Shown here in pieces: positions 17,099 to 25,816 of a DNA stretch of 64,000 bases. The translations under genes were made by a program, and so were the position numbers. Below the pieces are notes generated by a model. It did not search any database, was not told the origin of the DNA, and saw only the letters and a list, made by a program, of their open reading frames with translations. This DNA is from JBDXHU01 sp039989475 (GTDB lineage Bacteria > Pseudomonadota > Gammaproteobacteria > Pseudomonadales > Halieaceae). Positions within the stretch are counted from its first letter, which is position 1, and each line of letters begins with the position of its first letter. The DNA lies in the NCBI GenBank assembly GCA_039989475.1, contig JBDXHU010000004.1:124001-188000 (forward strand), written 5' to 3'.

Positions 17099-19036
17099 CT
17101 AGGATCTAGGTGAAACTGGAATCTCAAAGAGTGTTTTTCCCACTATATCGAAACCGGTATGTTTCTGTAAGGCAGCTATTATGCCCTCTCCATCCAACCC
17201 CACCCATGCCAACTGCTCCTCGCGCTTGCCATGCTCGATATAAGCGTCGGGTAATCCCAGGTTCAGCACCGGGGTCGGGACTTTCTCACGCTGTAGCAAC
17301 TCGTTAACCGCCGAACCCGCACCACCCGTCACCACATTGTCCTCCAGCGTAACCAGCAACTCGTGGGATTCGGCGAGCTCAAGCACCCGGGCTCCATCCA
17401 GCGGTTTCACCCAGCGCATGTCATAAACGGTGGCATCCAGCTTTTCTGCTGCTTCCAGGGCTGATGGAAGCAACACCCCAAAATTGAGTAGCGCAACGCG
17501 CTGCCCGCGGCGTGCCTCCACCGCTTCACCAATGGGGCAGCGGCTCATTTCCTTCATGATCCTCACACCAGTGCCGGTTCCACGTGGGTAGCGCACCGCG
17601 CCTGGGCCCTCGTGCTGGTAACAGGTATACAACAGCTGGCGACACTCGTTCTCATCCGAGGGCGCGGCGATGATCATATTGGGCAGGCAGCGCAGATAGG
17701 TGAGGTCGAAACTGCCTGCATGGGTCGCGCCGTCTTCTCCGACCAGTCCCGCCCTGTCCAGTGCGAAGGTCACATCCAGGTTCTGCAGAGCCACGTCGTG
17801 GATCAATTGGTCATAGCCGCGCTGGAGGAAGGTGGAATAGATAGCTACTACAGGCTTGGCACCCTCACAGGCCATTCCCGCGGCGAGCGTGACCGCATGT
17901 TGCTCGGCTATCGCCACGTCGTGGTAGCGCTCCGGAAAACGCTCGGCGAATTCCACCATACCCGAGCCATCACACATGGCGGGCGTAATGCCTATCAGGC
18001 GCTCATCCAGTAGTGCCATATCACACAGCCAACGACCAAACACAGCCTGGTACTTGGGTTTCTTGGGCGGCGCTGGTTCAGCGGTCTGCGCAGCAGGTTT
18101 TGGTTTGGGGTTAATCTTGTTGAGTGCGTGATAGCCCACCGGGTCTCTCTCAGCGGGCTCGAAACCCTTACCTTTACAGGTCAGGATATGCAGCAGCTGC
18201 GGGCCTTCCAGTTGCTGCATGTTTTCGATGGTCTGCAATAGACGTGGCAGGTCGTGCCCGTCAACCGGGCCGATATAATTGAAACCCAGCTCCTCAAACA
18301 ACGTACCTGGTGCCACCATACCCTTGGCGTGCTCTTCGGTGCGCTTGGCCAAATCCCAGGCGGGCGGTATTTTATCGAGAATCTTCTTGGAGCCCTCGCG
18401 CATCGATATATAGAACTTGCTCGACCAGATGCGGGCGAAGTAACTGGCCAGGCCACCCTTGTTGTGGCCGATCGACATCTGGTTATCGTTCAGTATCACC
18501 AGCATATTCGGCCGTACATCGCCGGCATGTGCTAATGCTTCCAGTGCCATACCACCGGTCATGGCGCCATCGCCAATAACCGCCACCACCTTGCGCTCGT
18601 CGCCTGCGTTTGCCAAGCCAAGCGCCATGCCCATGGCGGCTGAAATGGACGTGGAAGAGTGCCCTACCCCAAAGGTGTCATACTCGCTCTCACTACGCTT
18701 GGGGAAACCAGATAAGCCGCCACTCTGGCGCATGGAGTGCATGCGATCCTTGCGACCGGTGAGTATTTTGTGAGGGTAGGTCTGGTGGCCTACATCCCAG
18801 ACAATCCGATCCAGGGGTGTGTCGTACAGGTAGTGCAGGGCCAGCGTCAGTTCAACAACACCAAGGCCAGCCCCAAAGTGACCCCCGGTCTGCCCTACCG
18901 TCCAAAGCAGGTAGGCGCGCAATTCCTCGGCCAGCGTTTCGAGTTGTTCACGCTCAAGCTTCCGCAAGTCAGCGGGGGTCGAGATCGTGTCCAACAACGG
19001 GGTTTCCGGCCGGACCAGGGGAATTTCCTTGAGCAT
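17099..19036 (-). CDS. dxs: 1-deoxy-D-xylulose-5-phosphate synthase
   Basis: At 645 residues it has the usual length of Dxs, the thiamine-diphosphate enzyme that condenses pyruvate and glyceraldehyde 3-phosphate as the first step of the MEP isoprenoid pathway. Visible signatures are IVWDVGHQTYPHKILTGR, the GDGAMTGGMALEAL metal/ThDP motif near residue 153, and DRAGLVGEDGATHAG in the pyrimidine-binding domain. The usual partner ispA is not next to it. It marks a switch from the AT-rich glycan block to more GC-rich sequence. The link to polysaccharide export (undecaprenyl-phosphate comes from this pathway) may be coincidental. Confidence 0.95.
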   Translation of the reverse strand: MLKEIPLVRPETPLLDTISTPADLRKLEREQLETLAEELRAYLLWTVGQTGGHFGAGLGVVELTLALHYLYDTPLDRIVWDVGHQTYPHKILTGRKDRMHSMRQSGGLSGFPKRSESEYDTFGVGHSSTSISAAMGMALGLANAGDERKVVAVIGDGAMTGGMALEALAHAGDVRPNMLVILNDNQMSIGHNKGGLASYFARIWSSKFYISMREGSKKILDKIPPAWDLAKRTEEHAKGMVAPGTLFEELGFNYIGPVDGHDLPRLLQTIENMQQLEGPQLLHILTCKGKGFEPAERDPVGYHALNKINPKPKPAAQTAEPAPPKKPKYQAVFGRWLCDMALLDERLIGITPAMCDGSGMVEFAERFPERYHDVAIAEQHAVTLAAGMACEGAKPVVAIYSTFLQRGYDQLIHDVALQNLDVTFALDRAGLVGEDGATHAGSFDLTYLRCLPNMIIAAPSDENECRQLLYTCYQHEGPGAVRYPRGTGTGVRIMKEMSRCPIGEAVEARRGQRVALLNFGVLLPSALEAAEKLDATVYDMRWVKPLDGARVLELAESHELLVTLEDNVVTGGAGSAVNELLQREKVPTPVLNLGLPDAYIEHGKREEQLAWVGLDGEGIIAALQKHTGFDIVGKTLFEIPVSPRS

Positions 19037-19090
19037 GGGCGGATTCTACCGCAGCTGGCGTGCCCGATGAAGCATAGCAGGCGCTTCGTT

Positions 19091-19453
19091 TCAGTCGGCC
19101 GGAATGACAATCGCCTCGCCGGCGCCCATAAATTGGGGCACCTTGCGGTAGTCCATGGAACCACGGCGGGCGCCGTAAACCGGTTCGACCTGGTCGATCT
19201 CGCTCATACGGGTGATCAGCAGGGCATTGCCTCCCAGTGCCTGGGCCTGGCGCTGCATTTCGCGGATCACGTAACTTTCCTTGCCGTTGCGGGTCTTACC
19301 CAAGTATTCACGGCTGCTGGCACTGACCGTATCGATGGTTTTGTAGCTGGGAGGTGGCTCGCGGAATACGGGCAAGGCGTCGTGGGCGGCTTCCTCGGCT
19401 ACGACAAGGCCCCCGAGCAGCAACGACAGTATAAGCGCGGCACAGCGAATCAT
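19091..19453 (-). CDS. Small secreted protein of unknown function
   Basis: The 120-residue protein has a clear N-terminal signal peptide (hydrophobic run in residues 4-18, cleavage likely after GGLVVA). The mature part includes REMQRQAQALGGNALLI, a pattern shared by small RcsF/YbjQ-like periplasmic domains, though I cannot assign a family. It has no lipobox cysteine at the cleavage site, so it should be periplasmic and soluble. It lies 54 bp upstream of dxs on the same strand, and divergently from gmd. Confidence 0.6.
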   Translation of the reverse strand: MIRCAALILSLLLGGLVVAEEAAHDALPVFREPPPSYKTIDTVSASSREYLGKTRNGKESYVIREMQRQAQALGGNALLITRMSEIDQVEPVYGARRGSMDYRKVPQFMGAGEAIVIPAD

Positions 19454-19512
19454 GGGCTAGTTGTAGCAGACGAGAGCAGCCCCGTCCAAACTAGGGACAC
19501 AGGGCCAGTAAA

Positions 19513-19521
19513 TGCTAATAT
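19513..19521 (+). promoter_or_regulatory. Candidate extended -10 promoter of gmd-fcl
   Basis: TGCTAATAT in the 95-bp gap upstream of gmd fits an extended -10 element (TGn-TAATAT), with a start site about 20 nt before the ATG at 19549. The -35 region is weak, as expected for an extended -10 promoter. A GGAG ribosome site follows. Based on pattern only. Confidence 0.3.
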
Positions 19522-19548
19522 TGCGGCCTCATTACGGAGTAGTCATTC

Positions 19549-20679
19549 ATGCCCCAGAAAGTCGCACTCATCACCGGCATCACCGGGCAGGACGGCTCTT
19601 ACCTGGCAGAGTTCCTGCTGGAGAAGGGCTACGTGGTGCACGGCATAAAACGCCGCAGCTCGCTGTTCAATACTGAGCGGATAGACCACATCTACCAGGA
19701 CCCGCAAACCGATAACCGCAACTTCATTCTGCACTACGGTGACCTAACCGACGCTTCCAACCTGATTCGGCTGGTGCAGAAAATCCAGCCTGAAGAGATC
19801 TATAACCTGGGCGCCCAGAGCCACGTCGCGGTCTCCTTCGAGCAACCCGAATACACCGCCGATGTCGACGCCCTGGGCTCTCTGCGCCTGCTGGAAGCCA
19901 TTCGCCTGCTGGGGCTGGAGCAGAAGACCCGCTACTACCAGGCCTCGACTTCCGAGCTGTACGGCCTGGTGCAGGAAACCCCCCAGACCGAAACCACACC
20001 CTTCCACCCGCGTTCGCCCTACGGCGCGGCCAAGCTCTACGCCTACTGGATTACCGTGAACTACCGCGAGGCCTACGGCATTTACGGCTGCAACGGCATC
20101 CTCTTCAACCACGAGTCACCGCGCCGGGGGGAGACCTTCGTCACCCGCAAGATCACGCGCGGCCTGACCCATATCAGTCAGGGCCTCGAACCCTGCCTGT
20201 ACATGGGCAACCTGGATTCGCTGCGCGACTGGGGCCATGCCCGGGACTATGTGGAAATGCAGTGGCTGATGTTGCAGCAGGACGAGCCGGAAGATTTTGT
20301 GATTGCCACCGGCAAGCAAATCTCGGTGCGCGAGTTTATTCGCCTCTCAGCCGAGAAACTGGGCATCACCATCGAATTCAATGGCGAGGGCGTCGACGAG
20401 ACCGGAACCATCAGCGCCATCGACAGCAGCGTTGCCGATGAGAACATCACCAGCAAGGTAGGCGATGTCATTCTGCGGGTCGACCCCCAATACTACCGCC
20501 CGGCGGAGGTCGAGACCCTGCTTGGCGACCCCAGCAATGCCAAGGCCAAGTTGGGTTGGGAGCCAAAGATCACCCTTGATGAAATGATCAGTGAGATGGT
20601 CGAGGGCGACCTGGCCGAAGCCAAGAAGCAGCGCCTGCTGCAAGACCATGGTTTTGATGTGAACCTGGCGCATGAGTGA
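19549..20679 (+). CDS. gmd: GDP-mannose 4,6-dehydratase
   Basis: The 376-residue extended SDR begins ALITGITGQDGSYLAEFLL (NADP-binding GxxGxxG) and has RYYQASTSELYG followed by PRSPYGAAKLYAYW, supplying the S/T...YxxxK catalytic set. Conserved VNYREAYGIYGCNGILFNHE is diagnostic of Gmd. It converts GDP-D-mannose to GDP-4-keto-6-deoxymannose in the cytoplasm. Its stop overlaps the fcl start by 8 bp, so the two are translationally coupled and together make GDP-L-fucose for the surface glycans. Confidence 0.96.
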   Translation: MPQKVALITGITGQDGSYLAEFLLEKGYVVHGIKRRSSLFNTERIDHIYQDPQTDNRNFILHYGDLTDASNLIRLVQKIQPEEIYNLGAQSHVAVSFEQPEYTADVDALGSLRLLEAIRLLGLEQKTRYYQASTSELYGLVQETPQTETTPFHPRSPYGAAKLYAYWITVNYREAYGIYGCNGILFNHESPRRGETFVTRKITRGLTHISQGLEPCLYMGNLDSLRDWGHARDYVEMQWLMLQQDEPEDFVIATGKQISVREFIRLSAEKLGITIEFNGEGVDETGTISAIDSSVADENITSKVGDVILRVDPQYYRPAEVETLLGDPSNAKAKLGWEPKITLDEMISEMVEGDLAEAKKQRLLQDHGFDVNLAHE

Positions 20680-21637
20680 TCGCATTTTCATTGCCGGCCA
20701 TAACGGCATGGTCGGCGCCGCCCTGCTAAGACAGCTGCAGACACAGGACAATGTAGAACTTGTCACCCGCTCGCGCAGCGAACTGGACCTGCTCGACCAG
20801 GTAGCCGTAAAAGACTTCTTCGAATGCGAGGCCATTGATGCGGTCTACCTGGCGGCTGCCAAAGTCGGCGGCATTCACGCCAACAACAGCTACCCCGCCG
20901 AGTTTATTTATCAAAACCTGATGATCGAGGCCAACATCATCCACCAGGCGCACAGCGCCGGGGTGAACCGGCTGCTGTTCCTGGGCTCGTCCTGCATCTA
21001 CCCAAAGCTGGCCGAGCAGCCCATGGCAGAAAGCGCACTACTGAGCGGAGCGCTGGAGCCCAGCAACGAGCCCTATGCCATCGCCAAGATCGCCGGCATC
21101 AAGCTGTGCGAATCCTATAACCGCCAGTACGGCCGCGATTACCGCAGCGTTATGCCCACCAACCTATATGGCCCCAACGATAACTTCCATCCTGAAAACA
21201 GCCATGTCATCCCGGCCCTGCTACGACGGTTTCACGAAGCCAAAGAGAGCAAGGCGCCTAACGTGAGTATCTGGGGCACCGGCAATGCCAAGCGGGAATT
21301 CCTGCATGTGGATGATATGGCCAGCGCCTCCATCCATGTGATGAACCTGAAGCGGGAAGACTACGAGGCCGAGACAGCGCCAATGCTCAGCCACATCAAC
21401 GTCGGCACCGGGCAGGACTGCTCCATCAGGGAACTGGCAGAGACCATCCAGAGGGTAACTGGCTATCAGGGCAACATCGAGTTCGACAGCACAAAGCCCG
21501 ACGGCGCCCCGCGCAAATTGCTGGATAGCTCAAAGCTCAGCGCGATTGGCTGGCAACCTGGTTATTCGCTGGAAGAAGGACTGGCGGATGCCTACCGCTG
21601 GTTCTGTGAGCATCAGGACTCGTTCAGAGCGGCTTAA
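20672..21637 (+). CDS. fcl: GDP-L-fucose synthase
   Basis: The 321-residue SDR has FIAGHNGMVGAALLR at the N terminus, LLFLGSSCIYPK near residue 103 and EPYAIAKIAGIKL near residue 131 (catalytic YxxxK). PTNLYGPNDNFHPENSHVIPAL is diagnostic of the family. It epimerises and reduces the Gmd product to GDP-L-fucose. It ends 3 bp from the convergent membrane-protein gene with no visible terminator between them. Confidence 0.96.
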   Translation: MSDRIFIAGHNGMVGAALLRQLQTQDNVELVTRSRSELDLLDQVAVKDFFECEAIDAVYLAAAKVGGIHANNSYPAEFIYQNLMIEANIIHQAHSAGVNRLLFLGSSCIYPKLAEQPMAESALLSGALEPSNEPYAIAKIAGIKLCESYNRQYGRDYRSVMPTNLYGPNDNFHPENSHVIPALLRRFHEAKESKAPNVSIWGTGNAKREFLHVDDMASASIHVMNLKREDYEAETAPMLSHINVGTGQDCSIRELAETIQRVTGYQGNIEFDSTKPDGAPRKLLDSSKLSAIGWQPGYSLEEGLADAYRWFCEHQDSFRAA

Positions 21638-21640
21638 GCT

Positions 21641-22993
21641 CTAAGCGATCGATCCCGTCGAATAATAAGTCCGCCGCCGATGTTTGGGCTGCGGTGCTTT
21701 TAGGAGCAGCGATACCCAAGACAGAGCCATGATCAGGATAAAGGTCAGTGCATTGGCCGGCACATGCATGTTGAAATCTACCGAGGAAGACATCAGCAGC
21801 CACACTACCGCCATACTTACCGAGAACCCCATCGCCTTGAACAGCCGGGACCTTCGTCGCCGCTGCGCCAATAATGCAGCGAATGCGCTGGAAATGACAA
21901 ACAAGGCTAGCGGTATGAACCCAATCACGCCGTACTCCGCCAGTAGCTCGACGTAGTCATTATGGGCATGGTCCCAGTAACCCCCAATATCCGACCCTTT
22001 ATAGCGCGGAAAGTTGGAGTAAAAAGAACCGGCACCTACCCCGTTGAGCCAGTGATCTTTGACCATCTCCAGTGCATAAACAGACACGTCATCTCTCTGT
22101 TCAGAGGCAAGGCTGGTCACCTCGAGTCGGTCAACTACTTTTTCGAAACCAAACCAGTTGCCAATGATAAGCGCATCAATCACCAACAGACTGCCAAACA
22201 ACAGCAATGCGTTGCGGGTCAAACGATGCTGCAGGTAAAGGCTCAGGAAGCCCATGCTGACCAGCGCGGTAAAGAAGGCGGCATTACCCATCCGTGAGCG
22301 GGTCAGCACCAGGCCAATGACCATGATCGCCAGGAACAATCGCAGGCGCAGCTTCGGGCCCAGCACCGTATTCACCACCCGCCGCCAGAACTCGCGCCAG
22401 TTATTGGCCGGGTATTTCTCCATGTCGGCCAGCAACAAGCCGATGCCCAGGGCCAGGGCCAGCACCAGGTACCCTGCCAGATGCGGCCGGGCGATGAAGG
22501 TGCCGGTGGCCATGCCAATATAGGCGCCCTTCTTGTAGAAAAACCCATATTCCAGTCCCGACAGGGTCATAAAGCCACCGTAGGCGGCCTGGAATACGCC
22601 GCCGAGGACTACCGCGAAACAGAGCATGCGGATGCGCTTCTTGCTGTCTACCAGCTGCAGCACCAGGGCAAAGAAACAGGCATAGGCAAGCCCCTGCAGC
22701 ATGCGGGTGTGGGCAGCCCAGGGGTCTGCCGTCTGAAAGCTGGTTGGAAAGGTTTGTACAAATGCCCACAGGGGAACCAGCAGTAAACACAGCAGAGGAA
22801 ACCAAGCCTGCCGCAGTACAGGTGAGACATCCAGCCGCCCGCGTAGCACTTGCACCAGGCAAGCAAAGCTCAGGGAAAAAATGAGGCCGTTAAGAAACCA
22901 CAGGGGCCAGGGTGCATTGCTGCCCATTGGTAGCGGTGCCCAAACGACAATGAATAACAGAAAATAATGGAAGTAACGACCGCTATCGGACAT
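21641..22993 (-). CDS. O-antigen ligase/polymerase family membrane protein (Wzy_C)
   Basis: The 450-residue polytopic membrane protein has around ten to twelve hydrophobic helices. A periplasmic loop near residues 320-350 contains GVGAGSFYSNFPRY and WDHAHNDYVELLAEYGVIGF, the H-N-x-Y motif of the WaaL/Wzy_C superfamily. It could polymerise the exopolysaccharide repeat or ligate it to an acceptor. As last gene of the Wza/Wzc operon it is more likely the operon's polymerase (inference). It shares one base with the upstream WcaJ-like gene. A second Wzy-like protein is at 38641-40128. Confidence 0.82.
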   Translation of the reverse strand: MSDSGRYFHYFLLFIVVWAPLPMGSNAPWPLWFLNGLIFSLSFACLVQVLRGRLDVSPVLRQAWFPLLCLLLVPLWAFVQTFPTSFQTADPWAAHTRMLQGLAYACFFALVLQLVDSKKRIRMLCFAVVLGGVFQAAYGGFMTLSGLEYGFFYKKGAYIGMATGTFIARPHLAGYLVLALALGIGLLLADMEKYPANNWREFWRRVVNTVLGPKLRLRLFLAIMVIGLVLTRSRMGNAAFFTALVSMGFLSLYLQHRLTRNALLLFGSLLVIDALIIGNWFGFEKVVDRLEVTSLASEQRDDVSVYALEMVKDHWLNGVGAGSFYSNFPRYKGSDIGGYWDHAHNDYVELLAEYGVIGFIPLALFVISSAFAALLAQRRRRSRLFKAMGFSVSMAVVWLLMSSSVDFNMHVPANALTFILIMALSWVSLLLKAPQPKHRRRTYYSTGSIA

Positions 22994-24378
22994 CAGTATG
23001 AGTTCTTACTCACCATGCCTTTAAATGCAGTCATAAAGATAATCTTCAAATCAAACCACAAAGACCAGTGCTCAATGTAGTAGAGATCATGTTCAATTCG
23101 TTTGCCCAGATCGGTGCTGCCCCGCCAGCCATTGATCTGCGCCCAACCAGTGATACCAGCCTTGACCAGGTGCTTCTGCATGTAGCCCGGGATCTCATCC
23201 TTGAATTGATCAACGAACACGGGGCGCTCCGGGCGCGGGCCAACAATGGACATATCACCCTTGAGTACATTCCAGAACTGGGGTAATTCATCCAGGCTGG
23301 TGCGGCGCAGGAAGTTACCAAAGCCGGTTGCCCGGCCATCACCTTTCCTGGCCCAGACAGCACCTGAGGCTTCCTCGGCATCAACCGGCATAGAGCGAAA
23401 CTTGTACATCTCAAAGTCGGAACCGTACCAGGATTTTCGTGTTTGCTTGTAGAACACAGGACCCGGCGAGCCCAGCTTTACGCAGATGGAAATTGCTAAC
23501 ATCAGGGGTGATATCAAACATAGAATAACAACGGCGACCAATCGATCTTCCAGGAACTTGATCCACGTGTTCACGCCTTCCATCGGGGTAGATGACAGGT
23601 TAATCGCCGGCAACCCGGCGACTTCGCGAATGGACTGATTAATTAACTGATAGCCGAACAGATCCGGCATGTAGATCACGTCCGCCACTGTGTCCTTGAT
23701 ACGATCCAGGATCATACGCAGCTTGGGCTCGTCTTTTAGTGGCAGGGATATCCAGATCTGGTTCACCTGATGATCATCAAACCACTCCTCCATATCACAA
23801 GGCGGCAGGACTAGCCCCATAAACTCATCGTGATGCACGGTCTTATTATCTGCATCAACACAGAACACTGATTGAATATCATAGCCGCTGCGCTGCAAAT
23901 ACTGCAGTCGCTCGGAAAGTTTAGGCAGTGAGTCGAGGCTGCCAATAATAGCCACCTTGCGATTACTCAAACCATGCGCCCGGAAGTAGCCCAGTAAGGC
24001 CTGGTAGGTAAGCCTGGCCAACCAAAACGCAAGAACCGACAAAACAAACCAGATAACGATCCAGCGTCGCGAAAATACGGCACTGGTCTTGGTGACGAAT
24101 AACAAGATAACCGTGAAGACGAATATCTTCGATGCCAACACGAATGCCGTGTTCAGGTCTTCCAGCATTTCTTTGTCACGAAACAGGAGTTCCTGACCCT
24201 GGTAATTGGAACACAATATGAGCATCAATGCAGCCATCGATACGCCAACAGCGTACGCCGACGGCAGACTGAAATCTGCAAATACCAAGTAGCGAGCAGC
24301 GTAAGCTGCCAGCAACAACGCAGCCAGATCGAAAGCTAACTTACCTACTGTTGCAGTATTGGCAATGTTTCTGTTCAT
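22993..24378 (-). CDS. wcaJ: Undecaprenyl-phosphate hexose phosphotransferase (WcaJ family)
   Basis: The 461-residue protein has four N-terminal membrane segments, a central Rossmann-like domain with RKVAIIGSLDSLPKL, a fifth hydrophobic segment near residue 280 and a C-terminal bacterial sugar transferase domain. KFRSMPVDAEE, FLRRTSLDELPQFWNVL and GPRPERPVFVDQF are the catalytic signatures. It transfers a sugar-1-phosphate (usually glucose) to undecaprenyl phosphate and so starts repeat-unit assembly. It overlaps its neighbours by 1 and 4 bp. Whether it is glucose- or galactose-specific cannot be told. Confidence 0.9.
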   Translation of the reverse strand: MNRNIANTATVGKLAFDLAALLLAAYAARYLVFADFSLPSAYAVGVSMAALMLILCSNYQGQELLFRDKEMLEDLNTAFVLASKIFVFTVILLFVTKTSAVFSRRWIVIWFVLSVLAFWLARLTYQALLGYFRAHGLSNRKVAIIGSLDSLPKLSERLQYLQRSGYDIQSVFCVDADNKTVHHDEFMGLVLPPCDMEEWFDDHQVNQIWISLPLKDEPKLRMILDRIKDTVADVIYMPDLFGYQLINQSIREVAGLPAINLSSTPMEGVNTWIKFLEDRLVAVVILCLISPLMLAISICVKLGSPGPVFYKQTRKSWYGSDFEMYKFRSMPVDAEEASGAVWARKGDGRATGFGNFLRRTSLDELPQFWNVLKGDMSIVGPRPERPVFVDQFKDEIPGYMQKHLVKAGITGWAQINGWRGSTDLGKRIEHDLYYIEHWSLWFDLKIIFMTAFKGMVSKNSY

Positions 24379-25082
24379 TCGCGCTCAACAACCATGCAGC
24401 CGGGCAAACTTTCCGGCCATTCCCTGTTTACTAAAAGTGTAGTGCAGATTTCTCGTTTTCGCCCATATTCGTCTGCGACCCGCAACAGCTGACCTGCCAT
24501 AGTCGGCTGCTCTAGAGCTACCGCAGCGAGCTTGCCCACAAAGGCCTGGCGGCCAACATCGTCAAGAGATGGCCAGGCGGTGGCCGTGGCATAGGCCATC
24601 TGCAATAAAACAACTCTCTCCCAAGGGGAAAATTGTGCTGCGGCACCAAGGTCTGAAGAAAGATTTTCTGCAACCTGCCAGCGTCGCGCTTTTAAAAGGG
24701 CACGGGAAGAGTAGCTGAAACCATGCGCCGGTCGCCGCGATACCGCTTGGTCGTAATACCACGCCGCCCGATCCAACGACTTGCGGACTTCACCCCCTTC
24801 AGGCGCGGGAGTAAAGCTATACCACTCGTGGATCCTGGCCGCACGCAACAGCGTGTCGGGGTTGTGGGTGTTGTAAAACAGAGCCCGCCGCATGTGCCGC
24901 CGCGCACGTTGCCACTGCGCGGTAGAATCGATTGACCCCTTTGACTCCCAGAACCGCTCATAACGCTTGCCCTGGAAAGAGTGCAGCTCCGCCAGGAAGT
25001 AGCGAAAACTGGTCCAGGCCGCGCCAAACAACGCGAAGGCGAGAAAACCAACGCAAATTTTTTGCGCTGCAGAAGAGCTCAC
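24375..25082 (-). CDS. VpsP-like polysaccharide biosynthesis accessory protein
   Basis: The 235-residue protein has one N-terminal transmembrane segment (about residues 10-27) and an all-helical body with TPR-like repeats (ARRHMRRALFYNTHNPDTLL and the segment around AVSRRPAHGFSYSSRALL). This matches, by eye, the poorly characterised VpsP-type proteins found beside Wzc and WcaJ genes in marine gammaproteobacteria. It may act as a scaffold in the inner-membrane assembly complex. It overlaps both neighbours by 4 bp. Confidence 0.55.
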   Translation of the reverse strand: MSSSAAQKICVGFLAFALFGAAWTSFRYFLAELHSFQGKRYERFWESKGSIDSTAQWQRARRHMRRALFYNTHNPDTLLRAARIHEWYSFTPAPEGGEVRKSLDRAAWYYDQAVSRRPAHGFSYSSRALLKARRWQVAENLSSDLGAAAQFSPWERVVLLQMAYATATAWPSLDDVGRQAFVGKLAAVALEQPTMAGQLLRVADEYGRKREICTTLLVNREWPESLPGCMVVERE

Positions 25083-25816
25083 GCCGCAGTCTCCGTAAAC
25101 AGCGATTGGGCGATTTGCAGGGGCCGCTCACGCACCAGGCGCCAGGATTCTTCCTCGCCCACAATCCTGGCCGCTGCAGCACGGCCCGGCTCCAGGTCTG
25201 GAGGACGGTGTTTCACGTTGTGGGCATCTGAGGCAATGATGGTGACCACGCCCATCTCCAACAAGTCCAGGGCACGATGCTCGGCGGCCTCACCGAAACG
25301 ACCGGCCACCGACATGGCAGTGAGTTGAAACAGGCAGCCCAGTTCGACGAAGGGCGTAATTTTGTCGAGATCACGCATTACATCCTTGTTGCGCTCCGGG
25401 TGCGCGATCATCGGCTGTATATTGCGATCCAGCAGCCACTGCACCAGTTTGTCACTGCCCGGTGGCACATGGCTGTGGGGCAGCTCCAGCAGCATCACCT
25501 GCTTGCCTTGCCATTGCCCGAGGAAAGGCACCAGGCCCTGTTCCACCATGATCAGTATTTCCGGGCTGATGCGCACTTCCCCGGCCATACCCAGTTGCAG
25601 CCCGATATTGTGCTCGGCTAGCCCGGCACGGAACGCTTCAAGCACAGCGGTGATGGAGGCGGTGGTATTTTCATAGCGGCCGGGATGTACATGGGGGGTT
25701 ACGGTGGCGTGGGTAATACCGTTGGCGACGGCCAGCGCCGCTAGTTCCAACGCCTGCTCTGGCGTGGCCGGGCCATCATCAATGCCTGGCAGCAGATGGC
25801 AATGCAGATCAATCAT
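25079..25816 (-). CDS. PHP-type tyrosine-protein phosphatase (CpsB/YwqE family)
   Basis: The 245-residue protein starts MIDLHCHLLPGIDDGP, the first metal-binding motif of the PHP family. ATVTPHVHPGRYEN, MIAHPERNKDV and IASDAHNVKHRPP give the remaining metal ligands in order. Family members remove phosphate from the C-terminal tyrosines of the bacterial tyrosine kinase, letting chain synthesis cycle. It overlaps the Wzc-like kinase gene by 4 bp, which supports that substrate. This Gram-positive-style phosphatase replaces the low-molecular-weight Wzb type common in enterobacteria. Confidence 0.88.
   Translation of the reverse strand: MIDLHCHLLPGIDDGPATPEQALELAALAVANGITHATVTPHVHPGRYENTTASITAVLEAFRAGLAEHNIGLQLGMAGEVRISPEILIMVEQGLVPFLGQWQGKQVMLLELPHSHVPPGSDKLVQWLLDRNIQPMIAHPERNKDVMRDLDKITPFVELGCLFQLTAMSVAGRFGEAAEHRALDLLEMGVVTIIASDAHNVKHRPPDLEPGRAAAARIVGEEESWRLVRERPLQIAQSLFTETAA

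Noticed and set aside
18737..19648. Plus-strand frame of 303 codons across the dxs start, the small secreted protein gene and the gmd start
   Set aside because: Antisense shadow of dxs and the neighbouring gene; composition is typical of reverse-frame artefacts.
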